Source of the DNA: Palsa-504 sp963839095 | Lineage (GTDB): Bacteria; Actinomycetota; Actinomycetes; Streptosporangiales; Streptosporangiaceae | Assembly (NCBI GenBank): GCA_963839095.1 | Contig: CAWIUF010000053.1 | Coordinates: forward strand, 186,001 to 250,000 | Length of the DNA: 64,000 nt | Direction of reading: 5' to 3' | Part shown: positions 35,243 to 44,771 of the stretch, piece after piece | Layout of the letters: each line of letters opens with the position of its first letter | Position numbering within the stretch: the stretch's first letter is position 1 | Position numbers and translations under genes: made by a program | The notes under the pieces: generated by a model | What the model saw: the letters and a program-made list of their open reading frames with translations, nothing else | Told to the model about the DNA's origin: nothing | Databases searched by the model: none

Positions 35243-36042
35243 TTAGAGCAGGATGACGATCAGCAGGATCAGCGCGGGGACGATCAGGGCGGCGATGGCG
35301 CTGTTGCTCCAGGTGCTGGTGAGGAGCTTGGGGCTGCCGGCGGCGGGGACGTCGGTGGCGACGTTGGCGGAGGTGGCACTGTCAGCGGGGGTGGCGGGCT
35401 GGCGGGGGTGGCGGTCCAGAGGGCTTCGGCGTGGGCGGTGGTGGCGCGTTCGTTGATCAGGCGGACGATCATCTTGGCATCGGCCTCGGAGCTGGAGGTC
35501 GACGAGGCGGCGGCGGGGGCGCCGTAGGACATGCTGCGGCTGGCGGTGGCGAAGCCGCCGAAGAGGGACGGGCGAGCGCCGCCGGCGGTCCGGGCCGCGG
35601 AGCGGCGGGCCTTGGTTTCGGCTGAGAGCTGGCGGCGGCGGGAGTAGTGGATGGCCCAGGCGCTGATGACCTTGCGCTTGCGCCGGTCTTGCCGCTTGCC
35701 ATCGGCCCGGCCATCGCCCGGGTCCTGGGTCTGGGCCGGGTCCAGGGTGCAGTGGACGCGCAGCAGGTCGGCCAGGTCGACGTCGGTGACGGCGGCCCAG
35801 GAGATCGCGTGGTCGCGGACCGGGTTCTTGATCGTCACCCCGGCGTCATCGACGATGACCCGGGGGCGCTGGGCGGTGACGTAGGCGATGCCGGTGCCCA
35901 GGAGGAGGATGGCCGCCGCCACGACGGACGTTTTGTCGCGGCCCTGGACGGCCAGGTCGACCCAGTTGCCGACGGCGAAGAGCAGCCAGACGACCCAGAC
36001 CACGAGCGCGGTCGGGGAACGGAACGTCTGCGGCTTTTCCAC
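35243..36042 (-). CDS. Membrane protein with PH-like domain (one frameshift)
   Basis: GTG 36042 begins VEKPQTFRSPTALVVW. Two N-terminal membrane helices (about 11-55) precede a bacterial PH-like domain (RPRVIVDDAGVTIKNPVRDH, ISWAAVTDVDLADLLRVHC). A long linker follows, then a frame change near 35400 leads to a third helix (NSAIAALIVPALILLIVILL) at the stop. About 265 residues. Function unknown; such proteins resemble small actinobacterial PH_6/PH_10 membrane proteins. Confidence 0.7.
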
Positions 36043-36089
36043 CCGATCAGGGTACGCCGTGGGGCGGCCTGACCGGGTGGGTGGCGGAG

Positions 36090-37361
36090 TTACGCCCCGG
36101 TCACGCCGGGGAGGGGCTGGGCGACGATGGCGCCGTCGTCCCACAGGGCGGTGATGGCGGTGGCCGCCATGACCCGGACGCCGACGCCGATGGCGCGCTC
36201 GTCCACGTCGAAGGTCGGCTGGTGGATGTCGTGGGTGACGGTCGTGCCGGGGACCCGGGTGCCGAGCCGGGCCAGGGCGCCGGGGATGGACTCCAGGTAC
36301 CAGGCGAAGTCCTCGCCGCCGAGGCTCTGCGGCGTCTGCACGACCGAACCGGCGCCGAGCACGCCGAGCGCCGCGGCCGAGATCATGGCCGCGCTGGCCT
36401 GGTCGTTGACCGTGGGCGGGACGTAGCGCTGGTAGCTGAGCTCGGCGTTCACCCCGTAGGAGCTGGCGACCGCGTCGATGAGGCCCTTGAGCAGGTCGGG
36501 GGCGGCGTGCCAGGCCTCGTCGTCGAGGCAGCGGACGGTGCCCTCCGCGATCCCCTCGTCGGGGATCGCGTTGGCCACGGTGCCGGCGCTGACCCGGCCC
36601 CAGACCAGGCTGAGGCTGGACCGCGGGTCGACCCGCCGGGACAGGGCCGCGGGGACCTCGGTGAGGATCTTGCCGAGCGCGTAGACCAGGTCGGCGGTCA
36701 GGTGCGGGCGGGCGGTGTGGCCGCCGGGTCCGGAGATCCGGACCGCGATCCGGTCACAGGCCGCGGTGATCGCGCCGGAGCGCACGCCGAGCTGGCCGGC
36801 GTCGAGGCGCGGGTCGCAGTGCAGCGCGAAGATCCGGCCGACGGACGCGATCCCGCCCGCGGCGAGGACGTCGAGGGCGCCGCCGGCCGCTTCCTCGGCG
36901 GGCTGGAAGACGAGCCTGACCCGGCCGGGCAGCAGGCCGGCCGCGGCCTGCTCGGCCAGGAACAGGCCGGCCCCGAGCAGGATGGTGGTGTGCACGTCGT
37001 GACCGCAGGCGTGACAGGCGTCCGGCACGGTGGACCGGTACGGGACGTCCTTGACGTCCGCCATGGGCAGCGCGTCCATGTCGGCGCGGAGCGCGACGAC
37101 CGGGCGCTCGGTGTAGGGAGCCTGCTCCGAGCCGATGTCGACGAGCAGGCCGGTCCCCTTGGGCAGGATGACCGGCCGCAGGCCCGCCGCCGCCAGGCGC
37201 AGCGCGACCCGGCGGGTCGTCCGGTGCTCGTTGAAGGCCAGCTCCGGATGAGCGTGCAGGTCACGGCGGAACTCGATGAGCTCCGCCTCGTGTTCGGCCA
37301 GGAACGCGTCTAGATCCGCCAGCAGATCATTGCCCGGCTCATTTCCGGCCATGCCCACCAT
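36090..37361 (-). CDS. M20-family metal-dependent amidohydrolase
   Basis: 423 residues of the amidohydrolase/aminoacylase branch of peptidase family M20. Metal-site motifs ALRADMDALPM, ACGHDVHTTILLGA, VFQPAEEAAGG and the late GGEDFAWYLE are all present; ISGPGGHTARPH marks the dimerisation domain. Likely deacylates N-acyl amino acids. Met at 37361 or 37352 may start it; either overlaps the preceding ligase gene by 14-23 nt, so the two are coupled. A second M20 gene lies at 59419. Confidence 0.87.
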   Translation of the reverse strand: MVGMAGNEPGNDLLADLDAFLAEHEAELIEFRRDLHAHPELAFNEHRTTRRVALRLAAAGLRPVILPKGTGLLVDIGSEQAPYTERPVVALRADMDALPMADVKDVPYRSTVPDACHACGHDVHTTILLGAGLFLAEQAAAGLLPGRVRLVFQPAEEAAGGALDVLAAGGIASVGRIFALHCDPRLDAGQLGVRSGAITAACDRIAVRISGPGGHTARPHLTADLVYALGKILTEVPAALSRRVDPRSSLSLVWGRVSAGTVANAIPDEGIAEGTVRCLDDEAWHAAPDLLKGLIDAVASSYGVNAELSYQRYVPPTVNDQASAAMISAAALGVLGAGSVVQTPQSLGGEDFAWYLESIPGALARLGTRVPGTTVTHDIHQPTFDVDERAIGVGVRVMAATAITALWDDGAIVAQPLPGVTGA

Positions 37362-38502
37362 CCCCGTACGTGCAGAACCTATCTTCGGCGAACTCAGTCA
37401 CGAGGGCGTCTACCACGCTAGTCAGATCCCCGGTCCGCGCGTAGACGGCTCGCTGCCGTTCGTAAGAGGCGCCATGCTCGAGCACTTCGGTAACCACGGA
37501 GAGCTCGTCTTGGCAGCCTAGTCTCGAGGCTACCGGTTCCAGCTGCGCGAGGAGCTCGAAAAGCTCGTCCCGCAGCGGCGCGGTGGCGCCTGCCTCGTCA
37601 GTGATCACGATCGCGTCCAGCCCGAATCGCGTCGCGCGCCATTTGTTGTCCCTGACCACCCACGACGACGGGCTGGGCAGCGTGTAGCCGCGGTCCAGCT
37701 GGGAGTCGAACAGCTGGACCAGGCACTGCGACAGCGCGGCGACCATGCCGACCTCGCGCAGCGTGGGCACACCGTCGGACATGCGGATCTCGACGGTGCC
37801 GAAGTCCGGATGCGGCCGGATGTCCCACCAGACCTCCTTGATGCTGCGGATGGTCCCCGCGCGCAGCAGGGTGTCCATGTAGTCCTCGAACTGCTTCCAG
37901 TCCGCCAGCCGGTGCGGCGGACCCGCCGTCGGCAGCGAGCCGAAGGTCACCGACCTGCTGGAGGCAAGTCCGGTGTCGTACCCGCACCAGAACGGGCTCG
38001 ACGCGGTAATGGCGAGAAAATGCGGAAGGTAAGCCGACAGGGCATTGACGATCGGAATCGCTTTACGCCCGTCTTTTATTCCCACATGGACGTGCACGCC
38101 GAAGGTCTGAATCCGGCGGGCAAGCCACTGCATTTGCTCGACAAGCTCCGCGTAGCGCTGGATGGGCGCCATCGCCGCGTCTCGCCAGTCACTTACCGGG
38201 TGCGTGCCGGCGCACGCCAATAGGATACCGTGCTCAGCCGCTAGGCGCTGGAGTTCGATGATCGTTGCGGCGAGGTCGTCTTTTGCCTCGGACACCGTAC
38301 TGCAAATGCCGGTGACGAGCTCAAGAGTGGACTGCATCAGCTCGTGCCGGATGCGCGGGTGCTCACCGGTATCGTCCACCGGGAGTTCGTCGAGCAGCTT
38401 ACCGGCCTCCTGGCGCAGCATCTTGGTCTCGCTGTCGATGAGCTGGACCTCCCATTCGACGCCGAGCGTCGCGCCACGGGAGGGATTCCACTCGATAGCC
38501 AT
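37339..38502 (-). CDS. Carboxylate-amine ligase, YbdK-type (glutamate-cysteine ligase 2 family)
   Basis: 387 residues of the GCS2 family: LGVEWEVQLIDSET at the start, HPRIRHELMQSTLELVTG, FGVHVHVGIKDG, SVTFGSLPTAGPPH and EVRMSD-like VEIRMSDGVPTLRE. These ATP-dependent ligases join glutamate to cysteine weakly or other carboxylate-amine pairs. Codon use here and in the fragment upstream is less G/C-ending than in the neighbours, suggesting transfer or weak expression. It overlaps the following M20 gene. Confidence 0.85.
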   Translation of the reverse strand: MAIEWNPSRGATLGVEWEVQLIDSETKMLRQEAGKLLDELPVDDTGEHPRIRHELMQSTLELVTGICSTVSEAKDDLAATIIELQRLAAEHGILLACAGTHPVSDWRDAAMAPIQRYAELVEQMQWLARRIQTFGVHVHVGIKDGRKAIPIVNALSAYLPHFLAITASSPFWCGYDTGLASSRSVTFGSLPTAGPPHRLADWKQFEDYMDTLLRAGTIRSIKEVWWDIRPHPDFGTVEIRMSDGVPTLREVGMVAALSQCLVQLFDSQLDRGYTLPSPSSWVVRDNKWRATRFGLDAIVITDEAGATAPLRDELFELLAQLEPVASRLGCQDELSVVTEVLEHGASYERQRAVYARTGDLTSVVDALVTEFAEDRFCTYGDGGHGRK

Positions 38503-38508
38503 GCCCAG

Positions 38509-38701
38509 CCTCCGTGCCTAGGTGCCTGCGGGCGTCCTGGCGCATCGCCCGGGGGCGGTCCGCGTCCACGAGCGGATACGCACCGCAAGTAAATGGATAC
38601 TCTCCCGGCCTGCCGAGCTTTGCATCCGGCGGGAAATCCGTAAGCTTGCTTGCGTCATAGACGGGATCGATGGGGAACCCAGACCCGGACGTGCGCTCCA
38701 T
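38509..38701 (-). pseudogene. N-terminal relic of a B12-dependent acyl-CoA mutase (methylmalonyl-CoA mutase family)
   Basis: ATG 38701 opens MERTSGSGFPIDPVYDASKL, followed by KLGRPGEYPFTCGAYP and RPRAMRQ. This matches the conserved mutase N-terminus, where GRPGEYPFTRGVYP is followed by five residues, RPWTMRQ and YAGFGT; spacing is exact (YP-x5-RP-x2-MRQ), but the last block is decayed and no barrel follows: the frame runs into the YbdK-like gene after about 65 codons. Third codon positions are unusually A/T-rich. A short expressed protein cannot be excluded. Confidence 0.6.
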
Positions 38702-38727
38702 AGTGATCAGGTTACTTCGGAGCGATC

Positions 38728-40035
38728 ATGGGCCCCCAGAAGGAGAGCGGGAGGCTCATGCTGGACCGGTTCGGTCCTCGTCGGACCGTGCTGGCCGCCG
38801 CGGGTGCTGTCGTGGCGGCCCTGACGGCGGTCGCTCCGGCCGCGGCGGCGTCAGTGTCGGCGGGCGCTGGGTCAACGGGCGCCGCGTCCCCGCCTCCGGC
38901 GAACCCCGCGGCCATCGGCGGGGCGCAGCTGGCCGGGCGCGGCGTGATCGTCAGCCATGCGCCGGGCCCAGCGGGCAGCCCGGTGCCGAAGCTGCCCGCG
39001 ATCAAGGCCTCGGCCTGGATCGTCGCCGACGCCGGGACCGGCCAGGTGCTCGCGGCCAAGAACCCGCACGGCTGGTTCCGGCCGGCCAGCACGCTCAAGG
39101 TGCTGACCGCGATCTCGCTGATCCCCGTGCTGAACCCCGACGCCACCACGGTGGCCTCCAAGCAGGCCACCTCGGTCTCCCCCAACATCGTGGGCCTGCT
39201 GACCGGGCACGCCTACACGATCTCCGACCTGTTCACCGCGCTGCTGACGATCTCGGCCAACGACGCCGCGATGGCGCTGGCCCAGGCGACCGGATCGCTC
39301 AGCCAGGGCATGGGCGTGATCAACGCCGAGGCCCGGCACCTGCAGGCCGACGACACGGTGGCGGTCACGCCCAACGGGCTCGACGCTCCCGGCCAGCACA
39401 CCTCGGCCTACGACCTGGCGCTGTTCGCCCGGCAGGCGCTGACGCTGCCGGCCTTCCTGAAGTACGACCAGACCAGGTCCGCGACGTTCCCGGTCAGCCG
39501 CAAGAAGTCGGTCGGCCTGTACAACCAGAACTCGCTGCTGGCCACGTACCCGGGGGCGATCGGCGGCAAGATCGGCTGGACCAGCGCGGCCGGCGCCACC
39601 TACGTGGGAATGGCCAAGCGGAACGGCCACACGCTGATCGTGACCCTGCTGCACTGCCCCGCGCTGACCGAGATCGACGCGGCCAAAAGCCTGCTGAACT
39701 GGGGTTTCAAGGTCGATAGCACGATCGCGCCGATCGGGGCGCTGGTCGGCCCGAAGCAGCCGGCCGCGGTTGCTCCCGCACCGCGGCGTTCGGCGGTGGC
39801 GGCGCCGCGGGCGGCGAAGGCGCAGGCGGGGCCGGGCGGTCCCTCCCTGCTGGCCACGGCCGGGTTCAGCGCCGCCGCGTTGCTCGCGGCGGGCTTCGGC
39901 TTCGCCTACAGTCGCCGCCAGCGTCCAGCGCGCCGGCGCGCGCCTGGGGGTCCTGGGGCTCCTGGGATGCGTGGCGAGGCGAGCGGGCCGCGGCCGCGGG
40001 CCGGGGATGAGCGGAGCACGGTCAGGAGGCCGTGA
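38728..40035 (+). CDS. D-alanyl-D-alanine carboxypeptidase (S11 family)
   Basis: 435 residues. Signal peptide (GPRRTVLAAAGAVVAALTAV, cut after AAA), then a penicillin-binding domain with SxxK in PASTLKVL, SxN in TISANDAAM and KTG-type GGKIGWTSA (Thr replaced by Ile). A Pro/Ala stalk, one C-terminal membrane helix and a basic tail place it on the outer face of the membrane, trimming peptidoglycan stem peptides. ATG 38728 has GGAG at good spacing; ATG 38758 after GGGAGG is also possible and gives a more usual signal peptide. Confidence 0.9.
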   Translation: MGPQKESGRLMLDRFGPRRTVLAAAGAVVAALTAVAPAAAASVSAGAGSTGAASPPPANPAAIGGAQLAGRGVIVSHAPGPAGSPVPKLPAIKASAWIVADAGTGQVLAAKNPHGWFRPASTLKVLTAISLIPVLNPDATTVASKQATSVSPNIVGLLTGHAYTISDLFTALLTISANDAAMALAQATGSLSQGMGVINAEARHLQADDTVAVTPNGLDAPGQHTSAYDLALFARQALTLPAFLKYDQTRSATFPVSRKKSVGLYNQNSLLATYPGAIGGKIGWTSAAGATYVGMAKRNGHTLIVTLLHCPALTEIDAAKSLLNWGFKVDSTIAPIGALVGPKQPAAVAPAPRRSAVAAPRAAKAQAGPGGPSLLATAGFSAAALLAAGFGFAYSRRQRPARRRAPGGPGAPGMRGEASGPRPRAGDERSTVRRP

Positions 40036-40053
40036 AAGCCTGCCCCGTTCGGG

Positions 40054-41049
40054 TTAAAGGGGTTTGAGGAGGCCGATGCGGTCGCGGACGGTCGCCATGG
40101 TCTCCCCGGCGACCTCGCGGGCGCGGGTCGCGCCCGCGGCCAGCAGCCGGTCGAGCTCGGCCTCGTCGGCCAGGAAGCGCTCGGTCTGCTCCCTGATCGG
40201 GGCGAAGCTGGCCACCACCAGCTCGGCCAGGTCCTTCTTGAAGCCGCCGTAGCCCGAGCCCTGGTACTTGGCTTCCAGGGTGGCCACCGGCTCGCCGGAC
40301 AGCGCCGAGTAGATCCGCAGCAGGTTGGTCACGCCCGGCTTGGCCTCGGCGTCGGCGCGGACCTCCGAACCCGGGTCGGTGACGGCGCGGGCGATCTTCT
40401 TGCGGATCACGGCCGGGTCGTCCAGGACGTCGATGATCCCCTGCGGGGAGCTCGACGACTTGCTCATCTTGGCCGTGGGGTCCTGCAGGTCGTAGATCTT
40501 GGCCACGTCGGCCAGGATGTAGGGCTGCGGGGAGACGAACGTCGGGCCGTACCGGTGGTTGAACCGGGTAGCCAGGGTCCGGCTGAGCTCGAGGTGCTGG
40601 CGCTGGTCCTCGCCCACCGGGACCTGGTCGGCCTGGTAGAGCAGGATGTCGGCGGCCTGCAGGACCGGGTAGGTGAACAGGCCGACCGAGGCCTGCTCGT
40701 TCCCCTCCTTGGCCGACTTGTCCTTGAACTGCGTCATCCGGCTGGCCTCGCCGAACCCGGTGATGCAGCCGAGGATCCAGGCGAGCTCGGAGTGCTGGGG
40801 GACGTGGCTCTGCACGAACAGCGTGCACCGGTCCGGGTCGAGGCCGGCACCGAGCAGCTGGGCGGCGGCGACCCTGGTCCGCTGCCGCAGCAGGGCGGGA
40901 TCTTGGGGCACGGTGATCGCGTGCAGGTCGACCACGCAGTAGAAGGCGTCATAGCTGTCCTGCAGCTCCACCCACTGGCGGAGGGCGCCCAGGTAGTTGC
41001 CGAGGTGGAACGAATCGGCGGTGGGCTGGATGCCGGAGAGGACGCGCAT
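40054..41049 (-). CDS. trpS: Tryptophan-tRNA ligase
   Basis: 331-residue class I aminoacyl-tRNA synthetase. The HIGH-like motif is FHLGNYLGAL, KMSKS is present in TAKMSKSSSSP, and QPTADSFHLGN, ASRMTQFKDKS and VPVGEDQRQHLELSR are TrpRS signatures. Complete length, a single copy in this window. The start MRVLSGIQPT is typical. It lies 11 bp downstream of guaB3. Confidence 0.97.
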   Translation of the reverse strand: MRVLSGIQPTADSFHLGNYLGALRQWVELQDSYDAFYCVVDLHAITVPQDPALLRQRTRVAAAQLLGAGLDPDRCTLFVQSHVPQHSELAWILGCITGFGEASRMTQFKDKSAKEGNEQASVGLFTYPVLQAADILLYQADQVPVGEDQRQHLELSRTLATRFNHRYGPTFVSPQPYILADVAKIYDLQDPTAKMSKSSSSPQGIIDVLDDPAVIRKKIARAVTDPGSEVRADAEAKPGVTNLLRIYSALSGEPVATLEAKYQGSGYGGFKKDLAELVVASFAPIREQTERFLADEAELDRLLAAGATRAREVAGETMATVRDRIGLLKPL

Positions 41050-41060
41050 GGTCCAGGAGT

Positions 41061-42194
41061 TTAGCGGTGACCGCCGGAAGGTCCGGAATCGGCGACGACC
41101 ACCTCGACCCGCTGGAACTCCTTCAGGTCGGAGTAGCCGGCCGTGGCCATGGTGCGGCGCAGCGCCCCCATCAGGTTCATCGAGCCGTCCGGGACGGTCG
41201 ACGGGCCGTGCAGGATCTGCTCCAGCGTGCCGATCGTGCCGACCTGGACCCGGGCCCCGCGGGGCAGCTCGGTGTGGTTGGCCTCGCTGCCCCAGTGGTA
41301 GCCCCGGCCCGGCGCTTCGTTGGCCCGGGCCAGCGGCGAGCCCACCATGACCGCGTCGGCGCCGATGGCCAGCGCCTTGGCGATGTCACCGCTGCTGGTC
41401 ATGGACCCGTCCGCGATCACGTGCACGTAGCGGCCACCGGACTCGTCCAGGTAGTCACGCCGGGCCGCGGCCACGTCGGCGATCGCGGTGGCCATCGGCA
41501 CCGCCACCCCGAGCACCCGGACCGTGGTGTGACCCGAGCCGCCGCCAAAGCCGACCAGCACGCCGGCCGCGCCGGTGCGCATCAGGTGCAGCGCCGCGGT
41601 GTAGGTGGCGCAGCCGCCGACCACGACCGGGACGTCGAGCTCGTAGATGAACTGCTTGAGGTTGAGCGGTTCGGCCCGGCCGGAGACGTGCTCGGCGCTT
41701 ACGGTGGTGCCGCGGATGACGAAGATGTCCACGCCCGCGTCCACCACGGCCTTGGCGTAGCGCGCGGTGCGCTGCGGGGACAGGCTGGCGGCGGTGGTGA
41801 CGCCGGCCCGGGCGACCTCTTCGATACGGCGGCCGATGAGGTCTTCGTTGATGGGTTCGGCGTACATGGCCTGGAGTCTTTTCGTGGCGGCCTGCTCGTC
41901 GAGCTCGGTCACCTCGGCCAGCAGCGGCTCCGGGTCCTCGTAGCGGGTCCACAGGCCTTCCAGGTCCAGCACGCCCAGGCCGCCGAGCTGGCCGATCTGG
42001 ATCGCCGTCTGGGGCGAGACGACGCTGTCCATCGGGCAGGCCATCAGCGGCAGCTCGAACCGGTAGGCGTCGATCTGCCAGGCGATCGACACCTCCTCGG
42101 GGTCCCGCGTCCGGCGGGCGGGCACGATGCCGATCTCGGTCAGCGAGTACGCCCGCCGCCCGGTCTTGCCCCGGCCGATTTCCACGTCCGTCAT
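41061..42194 (-). CDS. GuaB3 family IMP dehydrogenase-related protein
   Basis: 377 residues: an IMPDH-like barrel without CBS domains. Seen: PLMACPMDSVVSPQTAIQIG, TTAASLSPQRTARYAK, VVGGCATYTAALHLMRTG, GVLVGFGGGSGH and SSGDIAKALAIGADAVMVGS. The GuaB3 group is typical of actinobacteria; a cyanobacterial member has been reported to have GMP reductase activity, so this one may return GMP to IMP rather than act as IMPDH. Its start directly abuts the guaB stop. Confidence 0.9.
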   Translation of the reverse strand: MTDVEIGRGKTGRRAYSLTEIGIVPARRTRDPEEVSIAWQIDAYRFELPLMACPMDSVVSPQTAIQIGQLGGLGVLDLEGLWTRYEDPEPLLAEVTELDEQAATKRLQAMYAEPINEDLIGRRIEEVARAGVTTAASLSPQRTARYAKAVVDAGVDIFVIRGTTVSAEHVSGRAEPLNLKQFIYELDVPVVVGGCATYTAALHLMRTGAAGVLVGFGGGSGHTTVRVLGVAVPMATAIADVAAARRDYLDESGGRYVHVIADGSMTSSGDIAKALAIGADAVMVGSPLARANEAPGRGYHWGSEANHTELPRGARVQVGTIGTLEQILHGPSTVPDGSMNLMGALRRTMATAGYSDLKEFQRVEVVVADSGPSGGHR

Positions 42195-43709
42195 CTATTT
42201 CGCCCCGTCGCGGCCTGAGTAGTTGGGTGCCTCCACGGTCATGTGGACGTCGTGCGGGTGGCTCTCGGTCAGGCCGGCCGCGGTGATCTGGATGAACCGC
42301 GCCTGCTGCAGCTCGGCCAGGTTGCGGGCACCGCAGTAGCCCATGGCCGCGCGCAGCCCGCCGACCAGCTGGCCGGCCACCGCGGACAGCGGCCCGCGGT
42401 AGGGCACCTGCCCCTCGATGCCCTCCGGGACCAGCTTGTCCTCGCGCAGCACGTCGTCCTGGAAGTACCGGTCCTTGGAGTAGGACCGGCCGCGCTCGCG
42501 GTTGCGCATGGCGCCGAGCGAGCCCATCCCCCGGTACTGCTTGAACTGCTTGCCGTTGATGAAGACGACCTCGCCCGGGCTCTCCTCGCAGCCGGCCAGC
42601 AGGCTGCCGAGCATGACCGCGTCGGCGCCCGCGGCGATGGCCTTGGCGATGTCGCCGGAGTACTGCAGGCCGCCGTCGCCGATCACCGGCACCCCGGCCG
42701 GGCGGGCGGCCTTGGCCGCCTCGTAGATCGCGGTGACCTGGGGGACGCCCACGCCGGCCACCACCCGGGTGGTGCAGATCGAGCCCGGCCCGACGCCGAC
42801 CTTGACGCCGTCCGCGCCCGCGTCGATCAGGGCCTGGGCGCCCGCTTTGGTGGCGACGTTGCCGCCGATCACCTCGACGTCGGAATTGGCCTTGAGCTGG
42901 CCGATCATGGTCAGCACGGCCTGCGCGTGGCCGTGCGCGGTGTCCACCACCAGGAAGTCGACGCCGGCTTCGATGAGGGACTGGGCCCGTCGCTTGGCGT
43001 CTTCGCCCACGCCGACGGCGGCACCGACGACCAGCCGGCCCTTGGGGTCCTTGGTGGCGCTGGGGAACTTCTCGGACTTGGTGAAGTCCTTGACCGTGAT
43101 CAGGCCCCTGAGCTTGTTGTCCGCGTCGACGAGCGGGAGCTTCTCCACCTTGTGCTCGCGCAGGAGCTTGAGGGCCTCGTCCGGTTTCACGCCGACGGGG
43201 GCGGTGACCAGGGGCATCGGGGTCATGACTTCGGTCACCGGGCGGCTGTGGTCGGTCTCGAACCTGATGTCGCGGTTGGTGACGATACCGACCAGGACGT
43301 TGTCGCCGTTGGTCACGGGGACGCCGGAGATCCGGTAGTGGGCGCAGAGGTTGTCCACGTCGGCGATGGTGGCATCGGTCCCGCAGGTCACCGGGTCGGT
43401 GATCATCCCGGCCTCGGACCGCTTGACCATGTCGACCTGCTGCGCCTGCTCCTCGACGGACAGGTTGCGGTGCAGCACGCCCACGCCGCCCTGGCGGGCC
43501 ATGGCGATCGCCATCCGGGCCTCGGTCACGGTGTCCATCGACGCGGACACCAGCGGGACGCGCAGCCGGTAGCGGCGCGTGATCTGCGTGCTGGTGTCGG
43601 CTTCGCTGGGCATCAGGTCGGAATGCGCGGGCAGCAGGAGCACGTCGTCAAAGGTCAGGCCGACGGGCGCGAACTTGTCGTCCGCGCTTTCCTGGACGTG
43701 GTCAGTCAT
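42195..43709 (-). CDS. guaB: Inosine-5'-monophosphate dehydrogenase
   Basis: 504 residues; oxidises IMP to XMP, the first step to GMP. TFDDVLLLPAHSDLMPSEA and VPLVSASMDTVTEARMAIAM open the barrel, two CBS domains are inserted (about 110-220), and the active-site loop GPGSICTTRVVAGVG carries the catalytic Cys. GGLQYSGDIAKAIAAGADAV and the flap YFQDDVLREDKLVPEGIEG follow. It abuts guaB3. guaA is 9 kb away. Confidence 0.97.
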   Translation of the reverse strand: MTDHVQESADDKFAPVGLTFDDVLLLPAHSDLMPSEADTSTQITRRYRLRVPLVSASMDTVTEARMAIAMARQGGVGVLHRNLSVEEQAQQVDMVKRSEAGMITDPVTCGTDATIADVDNLCAHYRISGVPVTNGDNVLVGIVTNRDIRFETDHSRPVTEVMTPMPLVTAPVGVKPDEALKLLREHKVEKLPLVDADNKLRGLITVKDFTKSEKFPSATKDPKGRLVVGAAVGVGEDAKRRAQSLIEAGVDFLVVDTAHGHAQAVLTMIGQLKANSDVEVIGGNVATKAGAQALIDAGADGVKVGVGPGSICTTRVVAGVGVPQVTAIYEAAKAARPAGVPVIGDGGLQYSGDIAKAIAAGADAVMLGSLLAGCEESPGEVVFINGKQFKQYRGMGSLGAMRNRERGRSYSKDRYFQDDVLREDKLVPEGIEGQVPYRGPLSAVAGQLVGGLRAAMGYCGARNLAELQQARFIQITAAGLTESHPHDVHMTVEAPNYSGRDGAK

Positions 43710-43716
43710 GGCACCT

Positions 43717-44586
43717 TCAGCGGGAGTGGCAGCGGGGATCTCTCCATCCTATTGACGAGCGGGCCGAACCGCCCGGTGTGCCCCCTAGCTGGCCCGGCGG
43801 GCGGCGGGCGGCGCGGTCCCCGGACATGACGCGGCGTGCCGGCGCGGCGGCGTGCGCGCCGGCGTGCTCGCGGGCGGCGTGCCCGGCGTGCTCGCGGGCG
43901 GCGAGCGCGCGGAGCCGGATCAGCGCCCGGTGCTGGGCCACCCGGACGGCCCCGGGCGTCATGTCGAGCACGTAGCCGGTGTCCTCGGCGGAAAAGCCTC
44001 CCACTACCCGCAGCAGGAGCAGCCGCCGCTGGCCGGCCGGCAGCCGGGCCAGCAGGACCCGCGCCCGGCGGGCGTCGACGCCCGCCACCACGAGTTCCTC
44101 GGGGCCCAGGCACCGGTCGGGCAGGTCGGGCAGGACCGGCACGGGCAGCGGCGAACGGGCGGCGCCGCGGGCGGCGTCGGCCACCTTGTGCGCGGCGATG
44201 GCAAAGACGAAGGCACCAAACGGGCGGCCCATATCCTGGTACGACGGCAAGGCGGCCAGCAGGGCGAGGCAGACTTCCTGGGCGAGGTCGTCCGCGTCCT
44301 GGCCGCTCGTCTGGGTCTGGGTCAGCCGGGCGCGGCAGTACCGGACGATGGCCGGCCGGAACTGGCGCAGCAGCGCCTCGATGGCGTCCTGCCGTCCCTG
44401 CGCGGCCATCAGGTGCAGGGCGTCGGGCCTGGCGTCGGCGTCTTCGGCGGGCGGTGGATCGGGGGTCTGGGAGGTCTGGGGAGGCTGGAGTTCCTGGGGG
44501 CGAGGGGCGGGCGCTGGCCTTCGCCAGCCTGGGCCCGTCAGGTAGTCGGGATCTTCGGCGTCGATCGCGAAGGGAGTTCCATCCAA
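43717..44586 (-). CDS. ECF-type RNA polymerase sigma factor, SigD/ShbA-like
   Basis: About 289 residues. Sigma-2: RQFRPAIVRYCRARL, ADDLAQEVCLALLAALPSYQ, GRPFGAFVFAIAAHKVADAA. Sigma-4: LPAGQRRLLLLRVVGGFSAE and DMTPGAVRVAQHRALIRLRAL. The slot between guaB and groEL, together with the sigma-2 sequence, matches SigD of mycobacteria and ShbA of Streptomyces (which drives hrdB). The only in-frame start upstream is TTG 44586, right after a stop, so the N-terminus is uncertain; the Pro-rich first 55 residues may not be translated as shown. Confidence 0.8.
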   Translation of the reverse strand: MDGTPFAIDAEDPDYLTGPGWRRPAPAPRPQELQPPQTSQTPDPPPAEDADARPDALHLMAAQGRQDAIEALLRQFRPAIVRYCRARLTQTQTSGQDADDLAQEVCLALLAALPSYQDMGRPFGAFVFAIAAHKVADAARGAARSPLPVPVLPDLPDRCLGPEELVVAGVDARRARVLLARLPAGQRRLLLLRVVGGFSAEDTGYVLDMTPGAVRVAQHRALIRLRALAAREHAGHAAREHAGAHAAAPARRVMSGDRAARRPPGQLGGTPGGSARSSIGWRDPRCHSR

Positions 44587-44771
44587 TCACGCAGAGTTAA
44601 TTCCCGTCTGGCGGCCGGATGTCCCCGCGAAACGCCGGCGAGGGCGGCCACATTCTTATGGCCGCAGCGGCACCCCCACGTTGCCTACCGCTACCCGGGC
44701 AGGCCGGAAATGGGGGCTGGAATGGGTCCGGTGACGGGTGATACCCCTGGTGCAATTGCGGCGCCTGCCTG

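Noticed and set aside
43717..44586. Alternative frame of 294 codons over the sigma factor
   Set aside because: Arg/Pro-rich shadow; sigma-2 and sigma-4 motifs are in the other frame.
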